From contig JAUSPT010000016.1 of assembly GCA_030652805.1 (NCBI GenBank), positions 1 through 5,486 on the forward strand: a stretch of 5,486 nucleotides of DNA, given 5' to 3'. Below, in pieces: positions 1-5,486 of this stretch. A program made the position numbers and the translations under genes. Under the pieces are notes generated by a model. That model made no database searches and had not been told where the DNA came from. It was given only the letters and a program-made list of their open reading frames with translations. This DNA comes from a bacterium (lineage in GTDB: Bacteria; JAHJDO01). Numbering within the stretch: position 1 is the stretch's first letter; the number at the start of each line of letters is the position of its first letter.

Positions 1-564
1 GGTAAGTTGTATAATTAAGTGCCCAAACATAGATAAAAAGTGACTCACAGCTAAAACCTCTATATAATGTTAAGTGAACCAGACAAAACATTAGGAGGAA
101 TAGCATATGAGTCAATTACATTGTAACACTGAATCACGAAAGGGTAAACATGTGACAGAGAGAGAACGCTACCAGATAGAAATACTGTTGAAAGAGAGAC
201 TGCGCCCCATAGACATCGCTAATCGCCTGGGAAGAGACCGTAGAACGATTGAGAGGGAGCTCTCCAGGGGCAGGGTGAGGCTATTGAAGACGGATTTGAC
301 ATATCAGAATACGTATTGTGCGGATACGGCCCAACGAAAGTATTTAGTAAGTGGTCAGAACAAAGGTCCGTGTTTAAAAATAAGTCATGATCATAGGTTG
401 GCTGAGCATATTGAGAATAAAATTAAGAACCATAAATACTCGCCAGACGCTGTAATCGGAGAGATAAAGAATAAAGAGCTGCAATTTGAAGCCAGTATCT
501 GTACAAAAACGCTATACAACTACATAGACAGAGGTGTTTTTGCAGGGTTAACAAACAAGGGAGA
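1..564 (+). mobile_element. IS30-family insertion sequence, left part only
   Basis: This stretch holds the 5' part of an IS30-type element: a short leader with a promoter, a ribosome binding site and the first ~152 codons of the transposase. The element is cut at about 564, where IS21-like terminal sequence begins. Its 3' half is not found on the far side of the IS21 element, so it has been lost from this locus. The outer left boundary cannot be fixed, because the right terminal repeat needed for comparison is missing. It may lie a few bases inside the window or beyond it. The family assignment comes from the transposase fragment, not from the ends. Confidence 0.7.
40..68 (+). promoter_or_regulatory. 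Likely sigma-A-type promoter of the IS30 transposase
   Basis: A perfect -10 hexamer TATAAT lies at 63-68. A partial -35 hexamer, GTGACT (4 of 6 to TTGACA), lies at 40-45, giving a 17-base spacer. Transcription would start near 75, about 30 bases before the transposase ATG. The match is by eye only. Confidence 0.5.
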
Positions 565-595
565 TGTTTATGATACTCTAAAAGTGGCCCATTAA
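107..595 (+). pseudogene. IS30-family transposase, N-terminal fragment truncated by IS21
   Basis: The intact family catalyses cut-and-paste or circle-type transposition with a C-terminal DDE domain; this copy keeps only the DNA-binding part. The ATG at 107 is well supported by AGGAGG at 93-98, 8 bases upstream. Residues ~15-57 form the N-terminal IS30 helix-turn-helix (HVTERERYQIEILL, then IANRLGRDRRTIEREL). Residues ~97-148 carry the second conserved region with SPDAVIGEI and TKTLYNYID. Similarity stops around residue 151 (GLTNK), just where the whole rve-type catalytic domain should follow. The last ~10 codons and the stop at 593-595 are read from the IS21 left end. IS30 transposases are usually well over 300 residues, so this 162-residue product lacks every catalytic acidic residue and should be inactive. 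It might still bind IS30 ends. Confidence 0.85.
565..591 (+). repeat. IS21 left outer terminal repeat
   Basis: The sequence starts TGTTTATGATACTC and ends AAAAGTGGCCCA. It pairs as an imperfect inverted repeat with 2929-2955, matching at 18 of 27 positions; the best block is AAAAGTGG. It is the presumed IstA binding and cleavage end. The tip could instead be at 571. Confidence 0.65.
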
Positions 596-606
596 TAGGA
601 TAATAT

Positions 607-625
607 CAATTGAAAAATGGTCCAG
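607..625 (+). repeat. IS21 left inner transposase-binding repeat
   Basis: CAATTGAAAAATGGTCCAG matches the right inner copy (minus strand, 2923 to 2905) at 16 of 19 positions. IS21-family elements typically have several such repeats near each end, taken to be IstA binding sites. It lies just upstream of the istA promoter, so bound transposase could also affect istA transcription (inference). Confidence 0.7.
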
Positions 626-647
626 TATTTTAATACTAATCCCTTAC

Positions 648-656
648 TGTTATAAT
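648..656 (+). promoter_or_regulatory. Extended -10 promoter of istAB
   Basis: TGTTATAAT is a perfect extended -10 element (TGN plus TATAAT at 651-656). The -35 position with a 17-base spacer (628-633, TTTTAA) is poor, as is common for extended -10 promoters. Transcription would begin near 663. The ATG at 655 lies inside the -10 box, so it cannot be the start codon if this promoter is used. Confidence 0.5.
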
Positions 657-690
657 GGCAGTAAAGGGGTGGGATGGAGTGATTAAGATA

Positions 691-2157
691 ATGGACAAGC
701 ACGCAATAATAAAGCTAAAGCAACAAGGTGTATCCAATAGAAAAGCTGCCAAGATTTTAAACATCAATCGTAAAACAGTAGCAATCTATTGGAATGAGTA
801 CAAGAATAATAATGCCCTGTTGAATGCATTAGACGTTAATGAAAAAGAAGTACAAGAAGCACAAGAAAAAATATGCGAGGCACCAAAGTATAATGCTCAA
901 AATAGAAAACCCAGAAAATACACAACAGAAATCGATTCTAGGTTAGACGAAATCCTAGAGAGTGAATCTGAAAAGTGTAAAGAGTTAGGTCGACATAAAC
1001 AACAGCTGACTAATTTGCAAATTCATCAACTGCTAGTCAATGAAAAATTTGATATTGGATATACAACTATTACAAATAAAATCAAAGAAAAAAGAAACAA
1101 ACCTAAGGAATGCTTTATTAAACAATCATATGATTTTGGGCAAAGACTTGAATATGATTTTGGCGAAGTGAAGTTAGAAATAAACGGGGAGATCAGTACC
1201 TATCATTTAGCTGTACTATCTTCACCAGCTGCTAATTTCAGATGGGCGTATCTATATAAGAATCAAAAGCAAGACGTCTTTATGGATTCTCATGTGCGTT
1301 TCTTTGATATGTTAAATGGCGTGTATTCAGAGATCGTGTATGACAATATGAGAAATGTCGTTTCGAAATTCATAGGTAAAACTGAAAAAATCCTCAATGA
1401 GAATTTACTGAAATTGTCACTCTACTACGGATTCGATATCAACGTTACTAATTGTTTCAGTGGGAACGAGAAGGGTCATGTAGAGGGCAGCGTGAAGATA
1501 ATAAGGAACAAAGCATTTGCGTTAACTTATAAGTTTAAGACATTCGATGACGCACGTGAATACTTGGATACTATTTTGATAGAACTCAATAATGACAGTA
1601 CTATTTCTCAAGAAATAAAACATCTTCAACCTACAAAACCAAAGCTTGATCTTGCAACAGTTACAGTGCAAAAACCCAATAAATATAGTTTTGTACGAGT
1701 TGATAACAACCACTATTCAGTACCTGAATATCTTGTAGGACGTGTAGTAACAATCAAGAAATATTACGACACAATAGGCTTTTATTCAAACAACATACTC
1801 GTTTGTGAGCACAAAAAAATAGATGGCCATAACGAGATAAGTATTGAAATTAAACATTACTTAAACTCATTAAACAAAAAACCAGGTGCAATCAAGAACT
1901 CCCACGCCCTAAAAAGCATACCAAGGTTAAAAGCCATCTATGATACTAATTTTAGCAGAAACACGAGAAAATTCATAGAGATCATTCAAGAAAATGATGA
2001 TAAACCAATCGAAGAAATAGTATTGATTCTAGAAACATACAATAAATCTCATATCGATATTATTCCATCTATACAAATCGATAAAACTGCACTTAGCAAC
2101 ATCGCTACAAGGCAAGTATCTAGATATAACGAATTGTGTTTATCGGAGGTGGAATAA
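691..2157 (+). CDS. istA: IS21-family transposase IstA
   Basis: IstA is the DDE transposase that cuts and joins the IS21 ends, assisted by IstB. Numbered from the ATG at 691, residues ~6-34 form a helix-turn-helix (IIKLKQQGVSNRKAAKIL, then NRKTVAIYW). An integrase-type core follows with D156 in RLEYDFGEV, D218 in EIVYDNMRN and E265 in NEKGHVEGSV, the DDE triad expected for the family. Residues ~330-370 (NKYSFVRV, HYSVPEYLVGRVV) fit the C-terminal beta-barrel domain. The product is 488 residues, normal for a long IstA. The frame is open from an ATG at 655, but that codon overlaps the -10 box. GTG at 679, preceded by AAAGGGGTG, and ATG at 691, preceded by GGAG at 676-679, are the realistic starts. 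I prefer 691, with 679 a close alternative. The stop directly abuts the istB start, indicating an operon. Confidence 0.92.
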   Translation: MDKHAIIKLKQQGVSNRKAAKILNINRKTVAIYWNEYKNNNALLNALDVNEKEVQEAQEKICEAPKYNAQNRKPRKYTTEIDSRLDEILESESEKCKELGRHKQQLTNLQIHQLLVNEKFDIGYTTITNKIKEKRNKPKECFIKQSYDFGQRLEYDFGEVKLEINGEISTYHLAVLSSPAANFRWAYLYKNQKQDVFMDSHVRFFDMLNGVYSEIVYDNMRNVVSKFIGKTEKILNENLLKLSLYYGFDINVTNCFSGNEKGHVEGSVKIIRNKAFALTYKFKTFDDAREYLDTILIELNNDSTISQEIKHLQPTKPKLDLATVTVQKPNKYSFVRVDNNHYSVPEYLVGRVVTIKKYYDTIGFYSNNILVCEHKKIDGHNEISIEIKHYLNSLNKKPGAIKNSHALKSIPRLKAIYDTNFSRNTRKFIEIIQENDDKPIEEIVLILETYNKSHIDIIPSIQIDKTALSNIATRQVSRYNELCLSEVE

Positions 2158-2904
2158 ATGCAGATACAAGAAATGGCCCATATACTGAAACTACCCTACA
2201 TAAAAACCAATTATCAAATGCTTCTTGATGAGGCAAACCATACAAACATGACCTACCGAGAGCTGATAAGTCGTCTACTCGAAAGAGAATTAGAGCTAAG
2301 ACTTGAAAATGGTTTGAAACATAGGCTCAGAAGGGCTAGATTCCCTCTTGACAAGTACTTAGAGGACTTTGACAAGAGTAAGTACCATAAGAAATTCATA
2401 CCGAAATTCGAAGAATTAGAAACGTTGCAGTTCATTGAAAATAAAGAGAATATAATCTTAATAGGATCACCAGGTTGTGGAAAATCTCATTATAGTATTG
2501 GACTTGGTATCAAGGCGTGCTTGGAAGGTAAAAGTGTTTTGTTTATCTCTGTACCTAACTTAATAATAGAGTTAAAAGAAGCAATGAGTGAAAGCAAACT
2601 ATCGCAGTATAAAACCAAATTTGAAAAGTACAATCTTGTTGTTTTAGACGAACTGGGATACGTATCTTTTGACAAAATTGGTTGTGAAATACTATTTAAT
2701 TTATTATCAAACAGAAACGATAAAGGATCAATAATCATAACAACAAACTTAGCTTTTGATCGCTGGGAGGAGATTTTTAAAGACCCGATGCTTACTGGTG
2801 CAATTGTAGATAGACTTGCTCACAAATCACACATCCTAGATATTTCACGAGAAGTAAGTCATCGATTTGAAGAGACAATGTCATGGCTAAAACCAACTAA
2901 ATAA
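2158..2904 (+). CDS. istB: IS21-family helper ATPase IstB
   Basis: IstB is a DnaC/DnaA-like AAA+ ATPase that helps IstA choose and remodel target DNA. The 248-residue product has Walker A GSPGCGKS at 103-110, Walker B LVVLDE at 160-165 followed by LGYVSFD, a sensor segment IIITTN at 192-197, and the conserved IstB block RWEEIFKDP...TGAIVDRLAHKS at ~202-224, with a likely arginine finger or sensor in VDRL. The N-terminal ~90 residues are the helical IstB region that contacts target DNA in the family. The ATG follows the istA stop with no gap (TAAATG). GGAGGTGG at 2145-2152 inside the istA end is a strong ribosome binding site, so translation is probably coupled to istA. No truncation or frameshift is seen. 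Its stop lies immediately before the inner right terminal repeat. Confidence 0.94.
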   Translation: MQIQEMAHILKLPYIKTNYQMLLDEANHTNMTYRELISRLLERELELRLENGLKHRLRRARFPLDKYLEDFDKSKYHKKFIPKFEELETLQFIENKENIILIGSPGCGKSHYSIGLGIKACLEGKSVLFISVPNLIIELKEAMSESKLSQYKTKFEKYNLVVLDELGYVSFDKIGCEILFNLLSNRNDKGSIIITTNLAFDRWEEIFKDPMLTGAIVDRLAHKSHILDISREVSHRFEETMSWLKPTK

Positions 2905-2923
2905 GTGGACCTTTTTTCAACTG
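2905..2923 (-). repeat. IS21 right inner transposase-binding repeat
   Basis: On the minus strand this reads CAGTTGAAAAAAGGTCCAC, matching the left inner repeat (607-625) at 16 of 19 positions in inverted orientation. It begins at the base after the istB stop codon. Confidence 0.7.
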
Positions 2924-2928
2924 TAACG

Positions 2929-2955
2929 TGGACCACTTTTGAGTTGACAAATACA
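2929..2955 (-). repeat. IS21 right outer terminal repeat
   Basis: Read on the minus strand from 2955, it starts TGTATTTGTCAACTC and continues AAAAGTGGTCCA, an imperfect inverted copy of 565-591. The neighbouring CWB2 reading frame supports an end near 2955: codons for GTP are still family-like (ending ..ACACC), and the next residues no longer fit. An end at 2949 remains possible. Confidence 0.65.
2944..2949 (+). promoter_or_regulatory. Outward-facing perfect -35 hexamer in the IS21 right end
   Basis: TTGACA, an exact sigma-A -35 hexamer, sits in the right terminal repeat and points out of the element. Seventeen bases downstream in the present flank there is only CAGTGC (2967-2972), so no complete promoter exists here. 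The hexamer could act after end joining or next to a different flank. Confidence 0.5.
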
Positions 2956-3179
2956 GGTGTTCCCGTCAGTGCATCGAAGAACTTGTCTGCCCGGGCTAAA
3001 ATGACTGTATTTGCACTGTTCCAACCTTTTTTTGAAATCTCTACTGCAGTTTCAAAGCGGGTTTCTCCATATATTCTGCGAACGGTATTCTCTGCCCCTG
3101 CGGTCGGAGAAAACATAAATAAACTGCAGATTAATAAAGCCGCTAAAAATGCGTTTAAAAATATTTTATTCTTTGCCAT

Positions 3180-3574
3180 AAAAATATTGCCCTCCTCAAT
3201 TATCTCTTTCACCATTTATACATATTTAGCATTATAATGTAATTCCATAAATTTAATGTAAAATCCTTCTATTATAACTCAATTTCAATTAAAACCTATG
3301 ACTTGTTTTTTCACAATTTTGCTTGCCAGGGCGGAAATTAATAAAGTTAAATCACGTTATTTCCTCCCCATCAGAACTACTGTCTTCTATCTACAGTGCA
3401 TTTTCCCGGCTGAACTTTTTCAGAGTCCAGAGATAATTAAGAGGAACTAATTGGTTCTTCAGTTATAATTGGGTGCAATTACCACTTTACAAAATTACAT
3501 ATTATTAAAGGAATTACTTCAATAATGTGGAAATTATTCAATGGAAATAAATTATTAAGGGGTGATCTAAAAGA
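3180..3574. other. AT-rich divergent intergenic spacer
   Basis: This 395-base spacer separates the two head-to-head CWB2 genes and must contain both promoters. On the minus strand TATAAT occurs at 3236-3231, but the nearest -35-like TTTACA (3262-3257) is 20 bases away, which is too far to be convincing. On the plus strand TATAAT lies at 3464-3469 without a good -35, and CATATTAT lies at 3498-3505. TAATGTAA is repeated at 3235-3242 and 3254-3261. A small hairpin (ACTGT/ACAGT arms, 3379-3397) and an imperfect palindrome (3442-3459) are also visible. I see no believable gene, tRNA or recognised riboswitch on either strand. Confidence 0.6.
3442..3459. promoter_or_regulatory. Imperfect palindrome, possible operator
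   Basis: AGGAACTAATTGGTTCTT is symmetrical at 14 of 18 positions, with core arms GAAC and GTTC around AATT. It ends 4 bases before a TATAAT (3464-3469) that could serve the downstream CWB2-GH18 gene, so it occupies the expected -35/spacer position. A regulator binding here would control that promoter. This is inference, and chance is a real possibility in AT-rich DNA. Confidence 0.3.
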
Positions 3575-5486
3575 ATGTGTAAAAAAATCTCTAAATTCCT
3601 GCTCTTTTGTATAATCCTCTCGTATTTTCTTGTAGGTTTTAATACAAATACCAGTGAAGCTACGGACAAGTATGATCGCATTGCCGGGAATAACCGCTAC
3701 CTTACTGCAGTAGAAGTGAGTAAGAAGGGTTGGCCGTCGTCGGCAGATACAGTTCTTCTGGCGAGAGGGGATGTTTTTGCCGACGCCCTGTCAGCAGTGC
3801 CGCTGGCACACAGTCTCAATGCTCCAATCTTGTTAACCCAACCGGAAAGGCTTCCTGAAGAAACCATGAAGGAAATAGAGCGCCTGAGGCCTGCAAAAAT
3901 ATACATTTTGGGTGGCACTTCAGCCATTAGTTCTGAGGTGGAAGATTATCTGCTTTACAAGGGTCAGGAAGTTGAAAGAATTGGGGGAGTAGACAGATTT
4001 GAAACTGCTGTTATGATTGCCAACAGACTAGCCCCCCAGGGGGCAATTACAGCAGTGGTTGTGTACGGTTTTAACTTTCCCGATGCTTTGGCTGCTGCTT
4101 CTTACGCTGCAGCAGCGGGCATGCCAATTTTGCTGACCGACACCCTGCAAACTCCTGAGGCTACTCTGGATGCTATCAATGACTTAGACATTCAGAATGT
4201 AATTGTGGTGGGTGGTACCCAGGTAATTAGCAATGAGGTGGTAAAAAACCAGTTTCCCAATGCTATCCGGGTGTGGGGTGGCGACCGGTACGAGACAGCG
4301 GTGGCTCTGGCGGAGCATTTTCAGCCTTCGGGGGATTTGGTATTTATTGCTACCGGCCTGGACTTTGCCGATGCCATTACTGGGGCAGTGCTTGCTGCCA
4401 AACAGAATAGGGGAATGCTCCTGGTAGGCCGATCTGCACCGGAGGTAGTAAAAAATTATTTTTTACAAAAAAATATTCAGTCTGCGACTGTCTTGGGTGG
4501 AACTAATGCGGTCAGTAAAAATATAGCTGATAGTCTATTTAACCTTTCAGGGTTAAAGGTGATCTTTACTACTTCCTCTCAGCTCTATTCCAGCCCCGGA
4601 GGCGGAGCTGTTTTGAGGTATCCTTATCATGGATATGTCACAGAGGTTCTGGAGGATAATGGTCAGCATCTAAAAATCAGGTTTGGCAGTAAAGAGGGGT
4701 GGGTCTCCCGGACACATGTAGAAGTAACTGATAAAGAGAAGGATTATATCCGCCTGGGATGGCAGTGGATGAGTGGAACGGATATTAAGTTTTTACAGAG
4801 GAGCCCGAATCAATCGGGATACAATGTCTATGCTCCCGTTATGTATGGAGTGAACGAGAGTGGCATTTATACCTTGAAGAATTACAGCAACAATATTGCT
4901 CTAGCCCGGCAGAAGGGTTATCAGGTTTGGCTTACTGTACAGCAGTTTGGGATAAGCCCTAATCTTCAAAGCTCTCTCATTACACAGATTGTGGATAAGG
5001 CTCGGGAACAAGATGTGGATGGAGTGAACATAGATTTTGAAGGAATGGGGCTAGCAAACCGAGATAAATTCACCAAGTTTATTCAGGATTTGTATAAGGA
5101 GATGAAGAAAAACGATCTTACATTAACGGTGGACGTGGTAAGACCAGCCCAGTCTGTTTATTCTTTGTGCTATGACCGAAAAGCCCTGGCACAGGCCAGT
5201 GATTACTTAATTCTCATGGCCTATGACCAGCACTGGTCAACCAGTCCTGATGAGGGATCGGTGGCGGATTTGCCCTGGACGGAGGATTCCATTGTGAAGG
5301 TTTTATCAGAGGGAGTGCCGGCACAAAAGCTTATATTGGGTATTCCCTTCTACAGTCGGAATTGGAGGGTGGGGATTAAGCCTTTGGAGGGAAAGGTGAT
5401 TGTTACCGGAGACCCCGTGAATATACGCTCTGCTCCTAATACCACCACCAGCATAAAACTGCATACAGCTTCACGTCATGAATTTT
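3575..5486 (+). CDS. Exported CWB2 x3 - SH3 - GH18 cell-wall hydrolase, 3' end outside window
   Basis: This is probably a wall-anchored peptidoglycan hydrolase. The ATG at 3575 follows AAGGGGTGA (3557-3565). The frame runs open for 637 codons to the window edge. Residues 1-29 are a signal peptide (KKISK, core FLLFCIILSYFLVGF, cleavage near SEA/TD). Three CWB2 repeats start at about residues 35, 135 and 232, marked by GNNRYLTA, GVDRFETA and GGDRYETA, each with a DAL or DAI motif and ILGG, VVGG or VLGG blocks. Such triplets bind wall polymers in Clostridia. Residues ~328-388 look like a bacterial SH3 domain (QLYSSPGGG, then GWVSRTHVEV). GH18 begins near 393, with the catalytic-strand motif DGVNIDFE at 482-489 (D487, predicted acid E489), MAYDQHW from 548 and LGIPFY at 588-593. 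This resembles YaaH-type spore hydrolases. From ~607 a second SH3-like domain starts (NIRSAPN at 616-622). The gene is more GC-rich than the IS21 element. Confidence 0.9.
   Translation, partial: MCKKISKFLLFCIILSYFLVGFNTNTSEATDKYDRIAGNNRYLTAVEVSKKGWPSSADTVLLARGDVFADALSAVPLAHSLNAPILLTQPERLPEETMKEIERLRPAKIYILGGTSAISSEVEDYLLYKGQEVERIGGVDRFETAVMIANRLAPQGAITAVVVYGFNFPDALAAASYAAAAGMPILLTDTLQTPEATLDAINDLDIQNVIVVGGTQVISNEVVKNQFPNAIRVWGGDRYETAVALAEHFQPSGDLVFIATGLDFADAITGAVLAAKQNRGMLLVGRSAPEVVKNYFLQKNIQSATVLGGTNAVSKNIADSLFNLSGLKVIFTTSSQLYSSPGGGAVLRYPYHGYVTEVLEDNGQHLKIRFGSKEGWVSRTHVEVTDKEKDYIRLGWQWMSGTDIKFLQRSPNQSGYNVYAPVMYGVNESGIYTLKNYSNNIALARQKGYQVWLTVQQFGISPNLQSSLITQIVDKAREQDVDGVNIDFEGMGLANRDKFTKFIQDLYKEMKKNDLTLTVDVVRPAQSVYSLCYDRKALAQASDYLILMAYDQHWSTSPDEGSVADLPWTEDSIVKVLSEGVPAQKLILGIPFYSRNWRVGIKPLEGKVIVTGDPVNIRSAPNTTTSIKLHTASRHEF

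Larger units (their letters stand above)
565..2955 (+). mobile_element. IS21-family insertion sequence, apparently intact
   Basis: The element carries istA and istB in the standard order between multiple terminal repeats. The outer ends are TGTTTATGATACTC at 565 and, read inward on the minus strand from 2955, TGTATTTGTCAACTC. Both continue into AAAAGTGG(C/T)CCA, and 18 of 27 aligned bases match without gaps. An inner pair lies at 607-625 and 2905-2923. Alternative ends at 571 and 2949 also give TG...CA termini; the longer pair is preferred because its TGT...ACA tips also align. No direct repeat of 4-8 bases is seen at either pair of borders. The left flank is an IS30 gene and the right flank a CWB2 gene. 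Both transposition proteins look full length with their motifs present, so the element may still be mobile. Confidence 0.85.
2859..3179 (-). pseudogene. Secreted CWB2-repeat protein, 5' fragment interrupted by IS21
   Basis: This was an exported cell-surface protein. The start at 3179 (MAKNKIF) is preferred over the upstream in-frame ATG at 3215 because GAGGAGGG (minus strand, 3197 to 3190) lies 10 bases before it. Residues 1-29 form a signal peptide: MAKNK, a hydrophobic core FLAALLICSLFMF, and a cleavage site near TAGA/EN. The first half of one CWB2 repeat follows: RRIYGETRFETAVEISKKGW, then VILARADKFFDALTGTP. The native gene ends at about 2956, after ~75 codons. The remaining ~31 codons to the stop at 2859 are read antisense through the IS21 right end and the end of istB. 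CWB2 proteins normally have three repeats plus a functional domain, so almost everything is lost. It resembles the N-terminus of the divergent gene at 3575 (shared SKKGW and RxxTAVEVS/EIS patterns), suggesting paralogues. Its original C-terminal function cannot be known. Confidence 0.82.

Noticed and set aside
2944-2972. Complete outward promoter at the IS21 right end driving into the CWB2 remnant
   Set aside because: The -35 is perfect, but CAGTGC at the -10 position is not credible, and the direction would be antisense to the remnant.
2905-3237. Plus-strand open frame of 110 codons after istB
   Set aside because: It starts in the IS21 right end directly after the istB stop and runs antisense to the CWB2 signal peptide and repeat; the minus-strand reading has a proper start, signal peptide and conserved motifs.
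3300-3440. Riboswitch or structured RNA leader (c-di-GMP or c-di-AMP type) in the divergent spacer
   Set aside because: I looked for the conserved cores on both strands because wall-hydrolase genes often have them, but found only scattered short matches and weak hairpins.
3525-3614. Short 29-codon open frame overlapping the start of the CWB2-GH18 gene
   Set aside because: It has only a weak, badly spaced AAAGGA upstream and overlaps the signal peptide of a clear gene in another frame.
3697-3927. Minus-strand open frame of 76 codons inside the CWB2-GH18 gene
   Set aside because: It is antisense to strongly recognisable CWB2 repeats, has no clear ribosome binding site and no family resemblance.
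1-5486. CRISPR array, tRNA, rRNA or a new defence or mobile system
   Set aside because: No regularly spaced repeats, cloverleaf or rRNA-like sequence were recognised, and all coding sequence is explained by IS30, IS21 and CWB2/GH18 genes.

Overview
The window looks like the chromosome of an endospore-forming, Gram-positive, Clostridia-like anaerobe. This is an inference from cell-wall-binding type 2 (CWB2, PF04122) repeats, a glycoside hydrolase 18 domain of the spore-hydrolase (YaaH-like) type, strong AGGAGG-type ribosome binding sites and AT-rich spacers. No rRNA or other taxonomic marker is present, so genus is not claimed.

Layout from left to right. Positions 1 to about 564 are the left end of an IS30-family element: promoter, ribosome binding site and the first ~152 codons of its transposase. 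About 565-2955 is a complete-looking IS21-family element with inner and outer terminal repeats, istA (DDE transposase) and istB (AAA+ helper ATPase). From about 2956 to 3179 on the minus strand lies the 5' part of a secreted CWB2-repeat protein gene, cut off by the right end of the IS21 element. An AT-rich divergent spacer (3180-3574) follows. From 3575 to the window end runs an exported protein with three CWB2 repeats, an SH3-like domain, a GH18 domain and the start of a second SH3 domain. It is still open at the last base.

The right half was probably once a head-to-head pair of CWB2 cell-surface genes, one a wall-anchored peptidoglycan hydrolase and the other of unknown C-terminal function. 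The second was destroyed by mobile-element activity. The IS21 element is bordered by pieces of two unrelated genes and I see no target-site duplication. It therefore probably marks a rearrangement junction (recombination between two IS21 copies, or an adjacent deletion) rather than a simple insertion. By eye, the IS21 genes are clearly more AT-rich than the CWB2-GH18 gene.

I found no CRISPR array, tRNA, rRNA, defence system or convincing new system. The points most worth a second look are the IS21 junction, its split promoter elements, and the domain architecture of the CWB2-GH18 protein.
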